From Holothuria scabra (taxonomy: Eukaryota > Echinodermata > Holothuroidea > Aspidochirotida > Holothuriidae): a DNA stretch of 64,000 nt. The notes below the pieces were generated by a model. It was not told the DNA's origin. It made no database searches and saw nothing but the letters and a program-made list of their open reading frames with translations. The stretch spans positions 72,340,219 to 72,404,218 of the forward strand of contig CM074179.1 of NCBI GenBank assembly GCA_037179385.1, given 5' to 3'. How positions within the stretch are numbered: position 1 is the first letter of the stretch; the number at the start of each line of letters is the position of its first letter. Both the position numbers and the translations under genes were made by a program. Shown here in pieces: positions 1-9,355 of the stretch.

Positions 1-390
1 ACAAGAAGATCAGAAAAGTGATTCAGTTCTCATTGTTCGAAGGGTATAAACGTTAAATGCAAATGCTGAAGATGCATAGAAACTTGATAAAATAACATTG
101 AAAATACTAGGGGTAAATGGCACAAAATGGGCATCTATTGGCCTAATGGTTCATATTTATAGTCCAAGGTGTTACAAAATATTTTAAAACAGGAGCACAA
201 TTTCACAAAGCTCTCACAAACATTGCCAATGTATCCAACCACTTGTTGCAATAGACTGGAATAACTAGCATGATATAAAGCTCTCTGCTTTCCTGGTATT
301 ATTCATACTAGGATATATTTAATTGTAGAGTTTGTTAAAAAAAAAAAAAAAAACAGACAAATTCTTTCATAAAATTTGTTATTTCAGTAC

Positions 391-482
391 CTTTAGGAGA
401 TGAATTTCTTCCTGAGAGATACTATTAGTACCCTTCATGACACCGAGCTTGAAACATCTTTCTAATCTCTTCGAGCAATACT
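391..482 (-). CDS. ARHGAP39/Vilse-like MyTH4 C-terminal exon, intact copy
   Basis: This is a 92-nt exon on the minus strand. An acceptor (ctactcag) precedes it and a donor (AAG|GTACTG) follows. It starts with two bases that complete a split codon and then has 30 open codons beginning YCSKRLERC and containing NSISQEEIH, which fits the last helices of a MyTH4 domain. The phase fits the upstream exon at 2,487-2,611, which ends one base into a codon: C plus AG gives Gln. The MyTH4 domain is tail-type and is followed by RhoGAP in the ARHGAP39/Vilse family, a cytoplasmic regulator of Rac/Rho signalling (family knowledge). This copy has no stop codon, unlike the duplicate at 816-907. The gene would continue left of base 1. 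Confidence 0.68.
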
Positions 483-815
483 CTGAGTAGTTTTTAACTG
501 GAACCTGATGAAGAAATGTAAATGAATCAATCAACAGAGAATAGCAATCCAGACATAAATATCATAGCACACAGATCAAACTACTTGATAGATGTCTCTT
601 GTAAGGACCAAAATGGCATACAAGAAGTGTTTCAACATTTCCACAAGTAACTTGAAGATTGTTACCATAGCAACAGAGTGACAGTACACTTGAATGCGAT
701 GCCACTTGTACTGAAGACTTATAGTGTGACAGATACTAGGATGTATTTAATTGTAGAGTTTGATAAAAAAAAAAAAAACAGACAAATTCTTTCATAAAAT
801 TTGTTATTTCAGTAC

Positions 816-907
816 CTTTGCGAGATGAATTTCTTCCTGAGAGATACTATTAGTACCCTTCCTGTCACCGAGCTTGAAACATCTTTCTAATCTCTTCTAG
901 CAATACT
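816..907 (-). pseudogene. Duplicate MyTH4 exon with an in-frame TAG
   Basis: This is the second copy of the exon at 391-482, with the same 92-nt length, a good acceptor (actcag) and the same donor. In the frame set by the upstream exon the third full codon is TAG, where the other copy has TCG (Ser). The rest reads KRLERCFKLGDRKG and then NSISQEEIHLAK, still close to a MyTH4 end. The right-arm copy at 37,451-37,542 carries the same TAG, so the nonsense change predates the arm split or was spread by conversion. Including both left copies in one transcript would shift the frame, so they can only be alternatives. Confidence 0.66.
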
Positions 908-1149
908 CTGAGTATTCTTTTACTGGAACTTGATGAAGAAATGTTAATGAATCAATCAATCCAGACATAAATATCATAGCACACAGATCAAACTTCTTGA
1001 TAGATGTCTTTTGTAAGGACCAAAATGGCACACAAGAAGTGTTTCAATATTTCCACAAGTAACATGAAGATTGTTACCATAGCGACAGAGTGACAGTACA
1101 CTTGAATGCGATGCCACTTGTATTGAAGACTTAAAGTGTGACAGATAAA

Positions 1150-2486
1150 CCAAGAGGTTCCTTAAACAAACATATCAATTGACAATCACAAAGCAGCTAG
1201 AACAAAATGCCAAAAATATTGAAAGTTGTTGAAAATTTTCTGGAAAATGGCAGGCCAAAAACTTTTCTTTGCAGCTATAGCTAGTGCATGTTACCAGAGA
1301 CCATGTACAGTAGCATCATTCTACAGTGTACCCAGAAAATAAAAATATGACAAAACTATTAAACGAAATCACAGGCAGGCTTTACAAATTTGGGTTTTCT
1401 TTGTCAATCTTGATTTTTATCAAGAAATGAAATTCTTAATAAGCAAATCCTGTAATTGCATACAAAGGTTAACATAGGTACGGTGCCAATTAATAAAAAA
1501 GACCACATTTTCCCATCCAAGTTTAGCTTGATTTTCTTTTTTTCAATATTTTGAATTTTGCTTTTAAAAAGTATGAAAAAGTACTTCAAAGGGCATTTCA
1601 CAAGGAAGAAAGGATGCTTGCTTCAAAACTTTTTCTTGTTATCAGATAATTATGACACACACTTTTCCCTAAACTTCCAATGGTTTTAAAGGATCCATTT
1701 ATTCCCAAGTTCAGCAATAGCCTTATAGTACTAAATACAATTGGTGACGCTACTTCAATTGACATTGATTCACCCTATGGCTTCACAATGGTAGGCCAAT
1801 GGTAACTTCTCCAGTAACTTGTGACCCTAACACAACAAACTTGGACAATTCAAACTAAGTGCAGTTTATTATATTTACTTATTTGGGAGGGGCAGTAGAC
1901 AGGTTTCTTTCTTGAAAATGGAAAACAGGCCGCATATAAAATTAGTTTAGAAATTTTAACTGTTTGGGGCAGATTTGCAGTTCTTTAAATTATGATTAAC
2001 TAGCTTCCTCTGAAATCAGTTTGCTATGATCCATCTACACCCTCCCCATCCTTCGGTCCCTAATATCAAACACCTATGAATAAATGATCTAAATTTAACA
2101 TAAACCAAATTAATCCTTAATTTATGCTTACATGTCATAAAGTTTAGAGCAAAAGATCATACACACTAGAGATCCACATGATTTGGTCGAAGACCAAAGA
2201 CGACAGACTAACATCGAAAATAATGCCTACTGAGGAAGTCGTTTGCTTTAATGTATATTTATGGTAATATGGATAGGTCAAATAGGGTTTCTTTGTGACT
2301 TATGATTCATACCTTACCTAACCTGTAACATAAATAATATGCGGTGTAAAGAAGGGCCACAGATACAAAGTGAGAGTAATTTGTTCTATAAGACCGTGTG
2401 TGTATGCTAAATAATTGAGTTAATAGAGAACAAAACCTATAAAGTGATCTGGCCTCAATTAAAAAGTAACATTTCACCAACCTTAC
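1150..2486. other. Intron of the host gene, left arm
   Basis: This lies between the MyTH4 exons. It is AT-rich, with no coding block or RNA gene that I recognise. The mirrored intron is 35,892-37,450. Confidence 0.5.
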
Positions 2487-2611
2487 GCAAATCATATTCC
2501 CCATCCGTACGCTTGCGAATGTAATTATCCAGATATGTGAAGAATGTCTGTGTCGGTAGGAAGAAATTGAGGCCAATACTCAGAAGTTCCCATCCTGCCC
2601 GTAAACTTTCC
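2487..2611 (-). CDS. ARHGAP39/Vilse-like MyTH4 core exon, left arm
   Basis: This is a 125-nt exon on the minus strand. The acceptor is ccttcag and the donor is C|GTAAGG. One base completes a codon, then come 41 open codons, then one base of the next codon. The translation contains ESLRAGWELLSIGLNFF and FTYLDNYIRK, the conserved Trp-Glu-Leu-Leu helix and the FFxP...YL..YI signature of MyTH4 domains. The ARHGAP39/Vilse assignment rests on this domain together with the RhoGAP exon found downstream of the mirrored copy. Upstream exons (WW domains, MyTH4 start) were not found. Both splice sites are intact here, whereas the right-arm copy has lost its donor, so this arm is the better candidate for a working gene. 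Confidence 0.75.
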
Positions 2612-5448
2612 CTGAAGGTCGAAGGAAAAGGTAAGCATGATGTAAAATATTTAAATAGATATGGACACCTAACATACTCACCTAACTGCATGGGGCTTTC
2701 CTATACATTCTACCCCCAGCTCAAAGCCCCTACAGCTCTGTGAAGTAGTCCCGGCCCGGGAGATTGTAAATTGGCTGCTACACATACACACAAACCTTTT
2801 TACTTTGTCATGAAGCGTAATGCAGTCCTTGTGAGATTCCCACATTACCTTGATATGTGAAACTCTAGTGATTCGAAGAGTGCATTTCAAGTATAAAAAA
2901 GTTAAAGCACATGGCTAGGTTATTTATATAGCTGTAAGTGCTGACTTAGTCTCCTGAGAGCCTCGCATGACAACAAAGTTAGGCCTAGCCACATACTCTC
3001 CCAGTTAATGTTGACAATAGGTACTAATAGTGTTTGTAAGGGTTTTGCGAAATGACCTATTTAAATGAACTTGGTCTACTCGGCTGGTAGGTTTCCTGGT
3101 GAGGTTTCAGATGGTTCATTCATAACAAGTTAAACCACTTACAAGCCTTCTCAGCAGCACCAATTACCTTAATTCTAGGCAACTGGATAAGAACCTGTCA
3201 ATAACTCTGACAAGTGTTTATCTGCAATGTTACCAGTTTCTCATGAGTCAGCTGTGCAGCTGTCATGCCCAGGATACTCAACTTATTTGCCATATTGGTT
3301 CATTTTAGTTAAGGCAATGCCATGCTTAATATTTATTTCCTTCAATTTTTCTTTCAGTTACATTTTCAACAGTGGCATCTGTACTCAGTTGGACTCCGAC
3401 AAACAGTGTTTTACTTCTTGACAGTCACGTTCAGCACTAGAAGGAGGCTTGTCTGGAAGACTCTATGCGGTGAAAAAGCACCCTTTACAATAGCCCTTTT
3501 CTGCATAACACTTTCATTACTTTCTTTTACTTGTCATTTCAGGAACAGCCTTATGTGTTGACTACTATAGAGTTCTCACAAGGAGGGGAAACTAAGTTAT
3601 TTGTGCGCTTCGCTGGTACTTATGAAAGTTGGATGGAAGCCTAGCCTTAGTGGCGTTTACATTACATGGATCCTTTCCAGGTTTGTTAATCTCTCTGTAG
3701 AATACTATGTAGAGTTCCAAAGATTCACTTTGGAACTGCACAGATCACGCATAAGCACCATTTGTGTAAAGAGAAATCTGGAGACAAAGTGAACCATTTT
3801 GCAGCTGGTTTGAGGTCTGGTTCGATCTTTTGAAGTTTTCTCATGCACATTTTTGATACTTAAAATGGATCCTATCAGCCAACAGACATGCCTGTAGGGC
3901 AAAGGACCACCCATTCTTCAATTCAAGAAGGTACCATTGTGATAGAAAGAAGAAACTTTCAAATAGATGAATCTTGCAGAGTGTTGTGACTCAATCCTTT
4001 ACTAAGCACTTTTTCAGTGTACAAAGTCCATGCACAGGCATAAAATGGGGTACAGTAGAGAAATATGTCACAAAGATGCCATAAATTCTTCAAAATGTGA
4101 GTCAAATCTTACTCTGAGTTGAGCAAGTCCTGTATAGGCTTTCAAATACATTTTGGTAAAATATTTAAAAAATTGTAAAAATTCACCTCTCTCTTAAGGA
4201 AGCAGATAGAGTTCCTAAAAGGAGCACTTTTTTGACATGTTATGGAATTAGCTGGAGTTTTTTGTAAGTTTGTTTTAAAGGTATATTAAATGAAGTACCA
4301 CTGGTAAAAAAAAATGGGCTTAATTGAAGCAATTTGTGGAAATTATGTTCCTTAGAAGCTAGCGGAGGCATACCGCGATTTTAGGGAAAAACAAGGCTCG
4401 GAAAAGGTGGTTTGAACTTTGAGGTGAAATAGCAAAAAATCTACATGGTCATCATAGAGTAAAATAGAGGTGCAATGAATGGCCAGCTTGTCAGCTTTCA
4501 TATGAGGGGTAGCTTGACCCTGGCGAAAACTTTGACAAGCTTTTAGAGGCCAGTTTACTTTTTGGATTTAGTGTGTAAGTCAATGGAGGAATTAATGGGG
4601 GCATACTACCAGAAGCACGATAATAGAAAAAGACAAAAACGCCCCCAGTTTGAATTGGAAACCTTTTCAAACAGTCTTAACTGATGCTGCTTTGACTTCT
4701 AATTTCCAACAAATACGATCTAAATGGGTTAATGCATGTGTAATGCATGCGCAGAGTATTTTCGGTAAAGGTAGGGTTTGTGGGACAAGGGTGAGCCAGA
4801 ATCAATGATAATTACGTAAGGATCCGCCATAGGCTTACGAGGGTAATTTTCTATGAGGGGACAAGAACATTTTTTGCCCGGATAATATCACCGTTAATCA
4901 TGTTTTGCCAATGCTTTGCCCGTAGGGAACAACTGCTTTTGCCCGAATTGGGAGGGCGAGTGCTCCACTGCACCACTGCACCCCCGCTTCGTTCGCCTAT
5001 GGTCGCCATGGCAAATTTTCTAGGAAGAAAAAAGATTACAAAATTTTTCTCCATATTAGAGAAACCTAAGGAAAAACAATGTCAGCCCCACTCAACAGTT
5101 TAGCGTTCCGCACTTTGCTCGAAATTGTAGAATATTCAAGTAAATGTGCAGAAGAAAAATAAATCGTGACGTTTCCAATTGTAGGATGACGGGAAGACCG
5201 ACAAAGAGGTACATCTCATGTATATGTCTAAATGCATTTAAATATTTGCCCGAAGAGTAGCAGTACTGTAGCCTACATTTGAACTATGAAAGTGTACCCC
5301 AAGTTAATTAATTGGAAAATGTAATTAATCAGCATGGAAAATGAATTTTAACAGTCCAACTCTTATCTTGGTAGGTCTTTTTTGAAATGAGATATAAAAT
5401 GTTGTGACTTTTTACCGTTCGACTCACATTTACATCATTAGTCTGTCA
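2612..5448. other. Intronic or unrecognised DNA, left arm
   Basis: No exon, RNA gene or element boundary could be supported here. Open frames are short and have no protein-like composition. The mirrored stretch (32,899-35,766) differs by substitutions and small indels inside those frames, which argues against coding. Confidence 0.4.
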
Positions 5449-5522
5449 TAGAGGATTTCATTATAGATTTGATTAAAAGAATAGATACTAAAGGTGATCT
5501 CAGCCAAAAAGGAGAGAGAGGC
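5449..5522 (-). pseudogene. U2 snRNA-like 5' fragment, left arm
   Basis: Read on the minus strand, this stretch follows the order of the first 70 or so bases of U2 snRNA: a TTTTGGCT-AGATCA block, TAGTATCT-TTCTT (the branch-site pairing region and what follows), then TCCTCTAT from stem IIa. The region between blocks is diverged, and the branch-recognition GTAGTA reads TTAGTA. The 3' half of U2 (Sm site, stems III and IV) is not seen. It is probably a dispersed, truncated U2 pseudogene. A covariance-model search with the Rfam U2 model would settle it. Confidence 0.5.
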
Positions 5523-5600
5523 TTTCCCCGAACTTTTTCCAAAGTCCTCCCGACCCTCTGGGAAAGGGCCGTTCGGCGAAATCAAACTTGAAACTGCTTC

Positions 5601-5640
5601 CTGAAGAAGCTATACGTCCACCTAAGGACAACACTTGACC
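5601..5640 (+). other. Decayed hammerhead-ribozyme-like core
   Basis: A CTGAAGA box is followed by a short hairpin (GTCC...GGAC) and then AACACTTGACC where an active core would have GAAA. Related sequences occur at 32,711-32,750 (mirror) and at 55,849-55,888. PLEs are known to carry hammerhead motifs with CUGANGA...GAAA boxes, and this looks like a relic of such a 3' end from a family other than the one at the palindrome centre. The lost GAAA makes catalysis unlikely. Confidence 0.35.
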
Positions 5641-5649
5641 AACCTCAAG

Positions 5650-6401
5650 GCCTTCAGACTTTCGCCGAAATCTTAAAATTTTCTGTTTACCTGTACTCAT
5701 TCTTCTGTAAGCAAAGTTACGTGCGCCACAAAACGGACTTTGCAGGCCTGCAAAAAATGACCTGATCTATTACACAAATAGGGATTTTTATTTCAACTTT
5801 AGTTATTTTAATTGTAAATGTTGTGTCGTTCTCAAAATAACCTATTCAAAATTACATTTCACCATGTAGCAAGCTACTAAATCTGGTCTTATTCATGGCC
5901 TCAATGACACAGATTCAGGAGTCAATTAACTATTTACTTCCTTGCTCCATCAACCCGCATCCTTACCTATATTTGCCAATGAACTGGGATAAGAGATACC
6001 TCCAAGTAGTCAAACTGATCCTTGTCAGGTTTCTTTGTTCATGTAATAAGCAGGTGGGTTATTTTCCCTGAAATATTTTTGCAGAAGTATGCAGTGCTGT
6101 ACGTCCAAAAGGAATGTTTTAACTTGTTCTTTATGATGGGCCACTGACCAAACTAATGCCGTGGTTCTAAAGCTATCCCCCAAAGCTCCTTGTGGAGACT
6201 AACTGGCACCCGGGGTCTACGTTAGTTCTTGTTACAGGATGAGAAAGTGGCTAGGATTAGAAACTATCAATCGTTTGGACACTGACATTGGGTTGTTGCA
6301 GAAGAGGATTTCTTTGTCTTGGGGCAGTGACCTATCCTCCTCCCTAAAACTTTAGTTAAGAAATTGCAAAGTTAAAAGTGCTCCTCTCAACTGGACTTCA
6401 C
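5650..6401. other. Flank of the gypsy element, including a block repeated near 16,370
   Basis: There is no gene. Bases about 6,265-6,385 contain a block (GAAACTATCA...TTTGGAC, CTTTAGTTAAGAAATTGCAA) that recurs at about 16,380-16,450 at the 3' end of the gypsy internal region. The true LTR may therefore begin upstream of 6,402, or an older LTR fragment is present. Confidence 0.5.
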
Positions 6402-7154
6402 CACTCATCTGCTGACTGCTCCAGCTACAGCGCCTGTTTGTTTTTTGAGTGTCTCGCCACTCTGAAGATATTCTATTTGTGTGATCCTCCTCAATCACTC
6501 AGGTCCCAGTACTGTGTGCCGTACGTTCTTGGGCATTTTCCGCAAGGACCGTGGGCTTTGATGTTCCACGCTTAGGAGGCTAGATGCTGCCACCATAGGG
6601 TCCCTTGAGGTGTAACGGGTTGAGAAGTCTGGTCAGGTTTATAGACGCCGGAGTCATAGTCAGCCCCTGGGCCGATGGGCAGGTTGTTGATGTAGGGACG
6701 CCAGCACCGAGGGCACGGGACTGAGACTAGACGGTTTCGAGGGCCATACACCACTATCAGAATGAATTGTTTTGAGACTGTTTGTTTTTTAATCTAACTC
6801 CGAGGTCTGTATTTAAGCGGCATCCTTCAGCGATATTGTAATACTGATTTGAATATTTAATGTTTATGATATGATGTCACTACATGTTTGTATTTATATA
6901 TCCCATATATGTGCCGACAGAATTCAAAGAGGGCCAGAAGCCATGGCGAATTACTTTAAATATATTTTAAGAGTTGTGTTCAAACCTCAACCGATTGTTA
7001 TTATATTATCATTTTCTTGTTTCAGTTAGTAGTATTTAGCCCATGTTTGAACAGAGTCAGCAATCCGCATCCTCCTTGTTTAGTTGTGAGAGTAGAGTGA
7101 ATGTCCCGTACCCAGCTGCTACCAAGTCATAGGTGCTTGACTAGTAGTGTTACA
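6402..7154 (+). mobile_element. 5' LTR of gypsy element 1, left arm
   Basis: This block of about 753 bp recurs in direct orientation at 17,786-18,545 and inverted at 25,261-26,022 and 31,194-31,951. Shared landmarks are CACTC-CTGCTGACTGCTCC at the start and ACTAG-TGTTACA/TGTAACA at the end, so the right tip ends in CA. A primer-binding-site-like sequence follows within 11 bases. The left limit is set by where the copies stop matching. Confidence 0.8.
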
Positions 7155-7164
7155 TACCAAATTT

Positions 7165-7178
7165 TGGCGCCCAACGTG
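7165..7178 (+). other. Candidate primer-binding site, gypsy 1
   Basis: TGGCGCCCAACGTG lies 10 bases after the LTR tip. TGGCGCC at this place is the usual start of a site complementary to the 3' end of a primer tRNA, and the longer match resembles lysine-tRNA primer sites of retroelements. The right-arm copy has a changed base (TGGCGTCC), which should weaken priming. Confidence 0.6.
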
Positions 7179-7639
7179 AAAGGCTGGATTGTAGTTAATT
7201 AAAATTGAATGCAGGTTTCAATTACACTTGTTATGCTCTGACATATATTTTACATTACGTCAAGAATTATTTGATTATTGTATAAGTGCATTGAGATGTG
7301 TAAAGCTTATTTTAAGGTTAAGGGTTATGCTACTGTATGTTGCAATGTCGTTAGGTCTAGCTTGGAAGCAATGGTGAAATATCAGTGACTTAAACATTTT
7401 AATTTCCATTTACCATGTACTGGTGGTGTTGCTGTTGTGGCCAGTGCTTGAGTGGTGCATCCTCGAGAGTCTGCAATTTAGCTAAAGGCTAATCGAAATT
7501 GTAGTATGGTGACCACTTAGTGTCCAGACGGTTGAGAGTACACTATTGCTGTATTGGTTAGGAGAGGGAAAATCTAATTTTAAGTTTCTTTTGTGTTACC
7601 ACTTGTAACTCTAACTTTTTCATTATCCCTAGTACCGTT

Positions 7640-8880
7640 ATGTCCCATAACAAAGTCCTCCCTGAGGGTACTGAGCTTTCCCCAGGCGATGCCTTCGGCA
7701 AGGAATTGCAGGACTTCCTGCTAAAACACAAAAAGTCAGTAGGGGATGTGCCGAGGTCTGAGGAGGTACATCCTGATCAACGAAAGTCGCTTTTCGAGCA
7801 ATTACACCGCCTCCACGACAACCACCATCGATACAGGCGACTGCGAACCTTCTCAGGCAAGTCCCCCACCCCAAATGGTGAATAACCTTTTTCAAGTTGG
7901 GTCCAGCACGCCCAACAAATGCTGGATGAGTCGAACCTTTCCGAGGAGGAGAAACTGGCCCGTATAGCTGAGAGCCTGTCCCCTCCAACCCTCACTCTAT
8001 ATATGAAGACGGCTAAGACCCTAGGAGCTTCAGCCAGGGGTAGCGAATTACTAAAACCTATACCTATCAGAATGAGGGTGAGAAGCCTTCCCATTACCTG
8101 GCCAAGCTTGGGGAAAACCTGGAAAAGGCCATTCAGTTTGGTGGGGTACCGAGCAAGGATGCAGATCACCTTAGGCTCTCACAATTCGTAAGGGGCTGCA
8201 TTCATAATGAATCCTTAGTCTCAACACTGCAGCCCCGGCAGAGGCGAGGGTCCCTACCTGGACTGGTCGAGTTTCTGAGGGAAGTGCGGGTTAAGGAAAC
8301 CGCGTAAGAGGAACTTTCAAAGCGAAGGAGGGCACAAATCCAACCTAAGACAGCCCAGGCAAGGGAAGTACAGGCAGAACTGGACGTCGCAAGCCCCTTA
8401 GCCAAAGGGCAGATTGAGGTGCAGTTACAAGCCTTGCAGATGCCTCAACCTACTCAGCTAGCCCCCGCCCCCGGGGCCCAGCCTTCCTCCTCTTTAACAC
8501 CCCACCCACTGACATGGCTTCCATTATGAAAATGATGGAGGACCTAAAGGGTTCAGTGGTCCAGATTAAAAAGTCTATGGGCAGTCCTACAGCTCCGGCC
8601 CCAAAGCCTAGAAGGGGACACTGTGTTACATCTATGGGGAAAGGGGCCATATGCTGCGTGATTGCAAGGGCCCTGCAAACGCAGAATTGGTACAGCGCCG
8701 GCTCTTGGAGAGTTTCCAGTCGGAAAACGAGGGAGGGCGTCCACAAGAGAGCAGGCCACCGTTCCCACAGTAATAGGCTACCATCACATAGGTACAGTTA
8801 AGGAACCTGAAGTTGAGGTGGGTGAGCAACCAAGTAATTCTAAAGTTCCGAAGGGCTTAATTGGGGAACCTTTTCCGTGA
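7640..8880 (+). pseudogene. Gag of gypsy element 1, left arm, frameshifted
   Basis: A capsid-type Gag is spread over several frames. The N-terminal frame (7,640-7,885) ends in RLRTFSGKSPTPNGE, a motif also seen in PNMA/ZCCHC-type domesticated Gags. The following frame from 7,919 has LDESNLSEEEKLARIAESL and LYMKTAKTLGASARGSELL. About 80 bases present in the right-arm copy are deleted near 8,060. A zinc-knuckle-like segment at 8,624-8,665 reads CYIYGERGHMLRDC, so the second Cys of a CX2CX4HX4C knuckle is Tyr. Gag would package element RNA, but this copy cannot make a full product. Confidence 0.75.
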
Positions 8881-8909
8881 CAGTGACATAAGATGGTGTT
8901 AAATGTTAG

Positions 8910-9355
8910 GGCTTGCTGGAAACTGGGTCCCAGGTGACTTGTCTTTCTAGTAAATTCTTCGAGTTACAACCTTGTCCATAGCAAAATCATGTCCCTTAGT
9001 GATCTAAAACTTAGGAGGTTGGTGGTTATAACGTCCCATAACTGGACTTCATCTCAGTAAACCTCACCCCATTAGCTAAGGAGGCAGGCAGTAGGAAGAA
9101 GGTCCATACCCTTGCACTTGTCCTAAAAGATCCCATGTCCAATGGGGATATCCCCCTACTTATCGGGAACAACACAAACTTGGTGAAAGTACTCCTTCAG
9201 GATTGTAGTAGGTCAGGTGGCAAGGGTTTTGTGAGGAAGTTGGGGGGTAAGCCATAGTTGGGCAAAGGCCTACAGAGCGGCAACCGTTAGGACTAAGTCT
9301 AGGGATGATGGGTTTATAGAACCCCTCTAGACCCTAAGTCAGGCCAGCATTCAGG
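8910..9355 (+). pseudogene. Aspartic-protease region of gypsy 1, left arm, interrupted
   Basis: GLLETGSQVTCLSS begins at 8,910. In retroelement proteases the catalytic motif is DTG or DSG; here GAA at 8,919-8,921 gives Glu, and the right-arm copy has the same change. Further protease-like coding runs to 9,355, where the 5.67-kb TIR insertion cuts the gene. The rest of the pol region resumes at 15,029. Confidence 0.65.

Larger units (their letters stand above)
305..1149 (+). repeat. 428-bp tandem duplication carrying a MyTH4 exon
   Basis: Two adjacent copies (about 305-732 and 733-1,149) each begin with ATACTAGGAT and share the A-tract, the exon and the flanking intron. The right arm has a single copy at the mirrored place (about 37,210-37,620). 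The duplication is therefore left-specific, or one copy was lost on the right by recombination between units. Confidence 0.88.

Noticed and set aside
4851..5103. Overlapping frames of 67 codons on both strands
   Set aside because: The right-arm counterpart has indels inside the frame, and there are no splice or domain signals.
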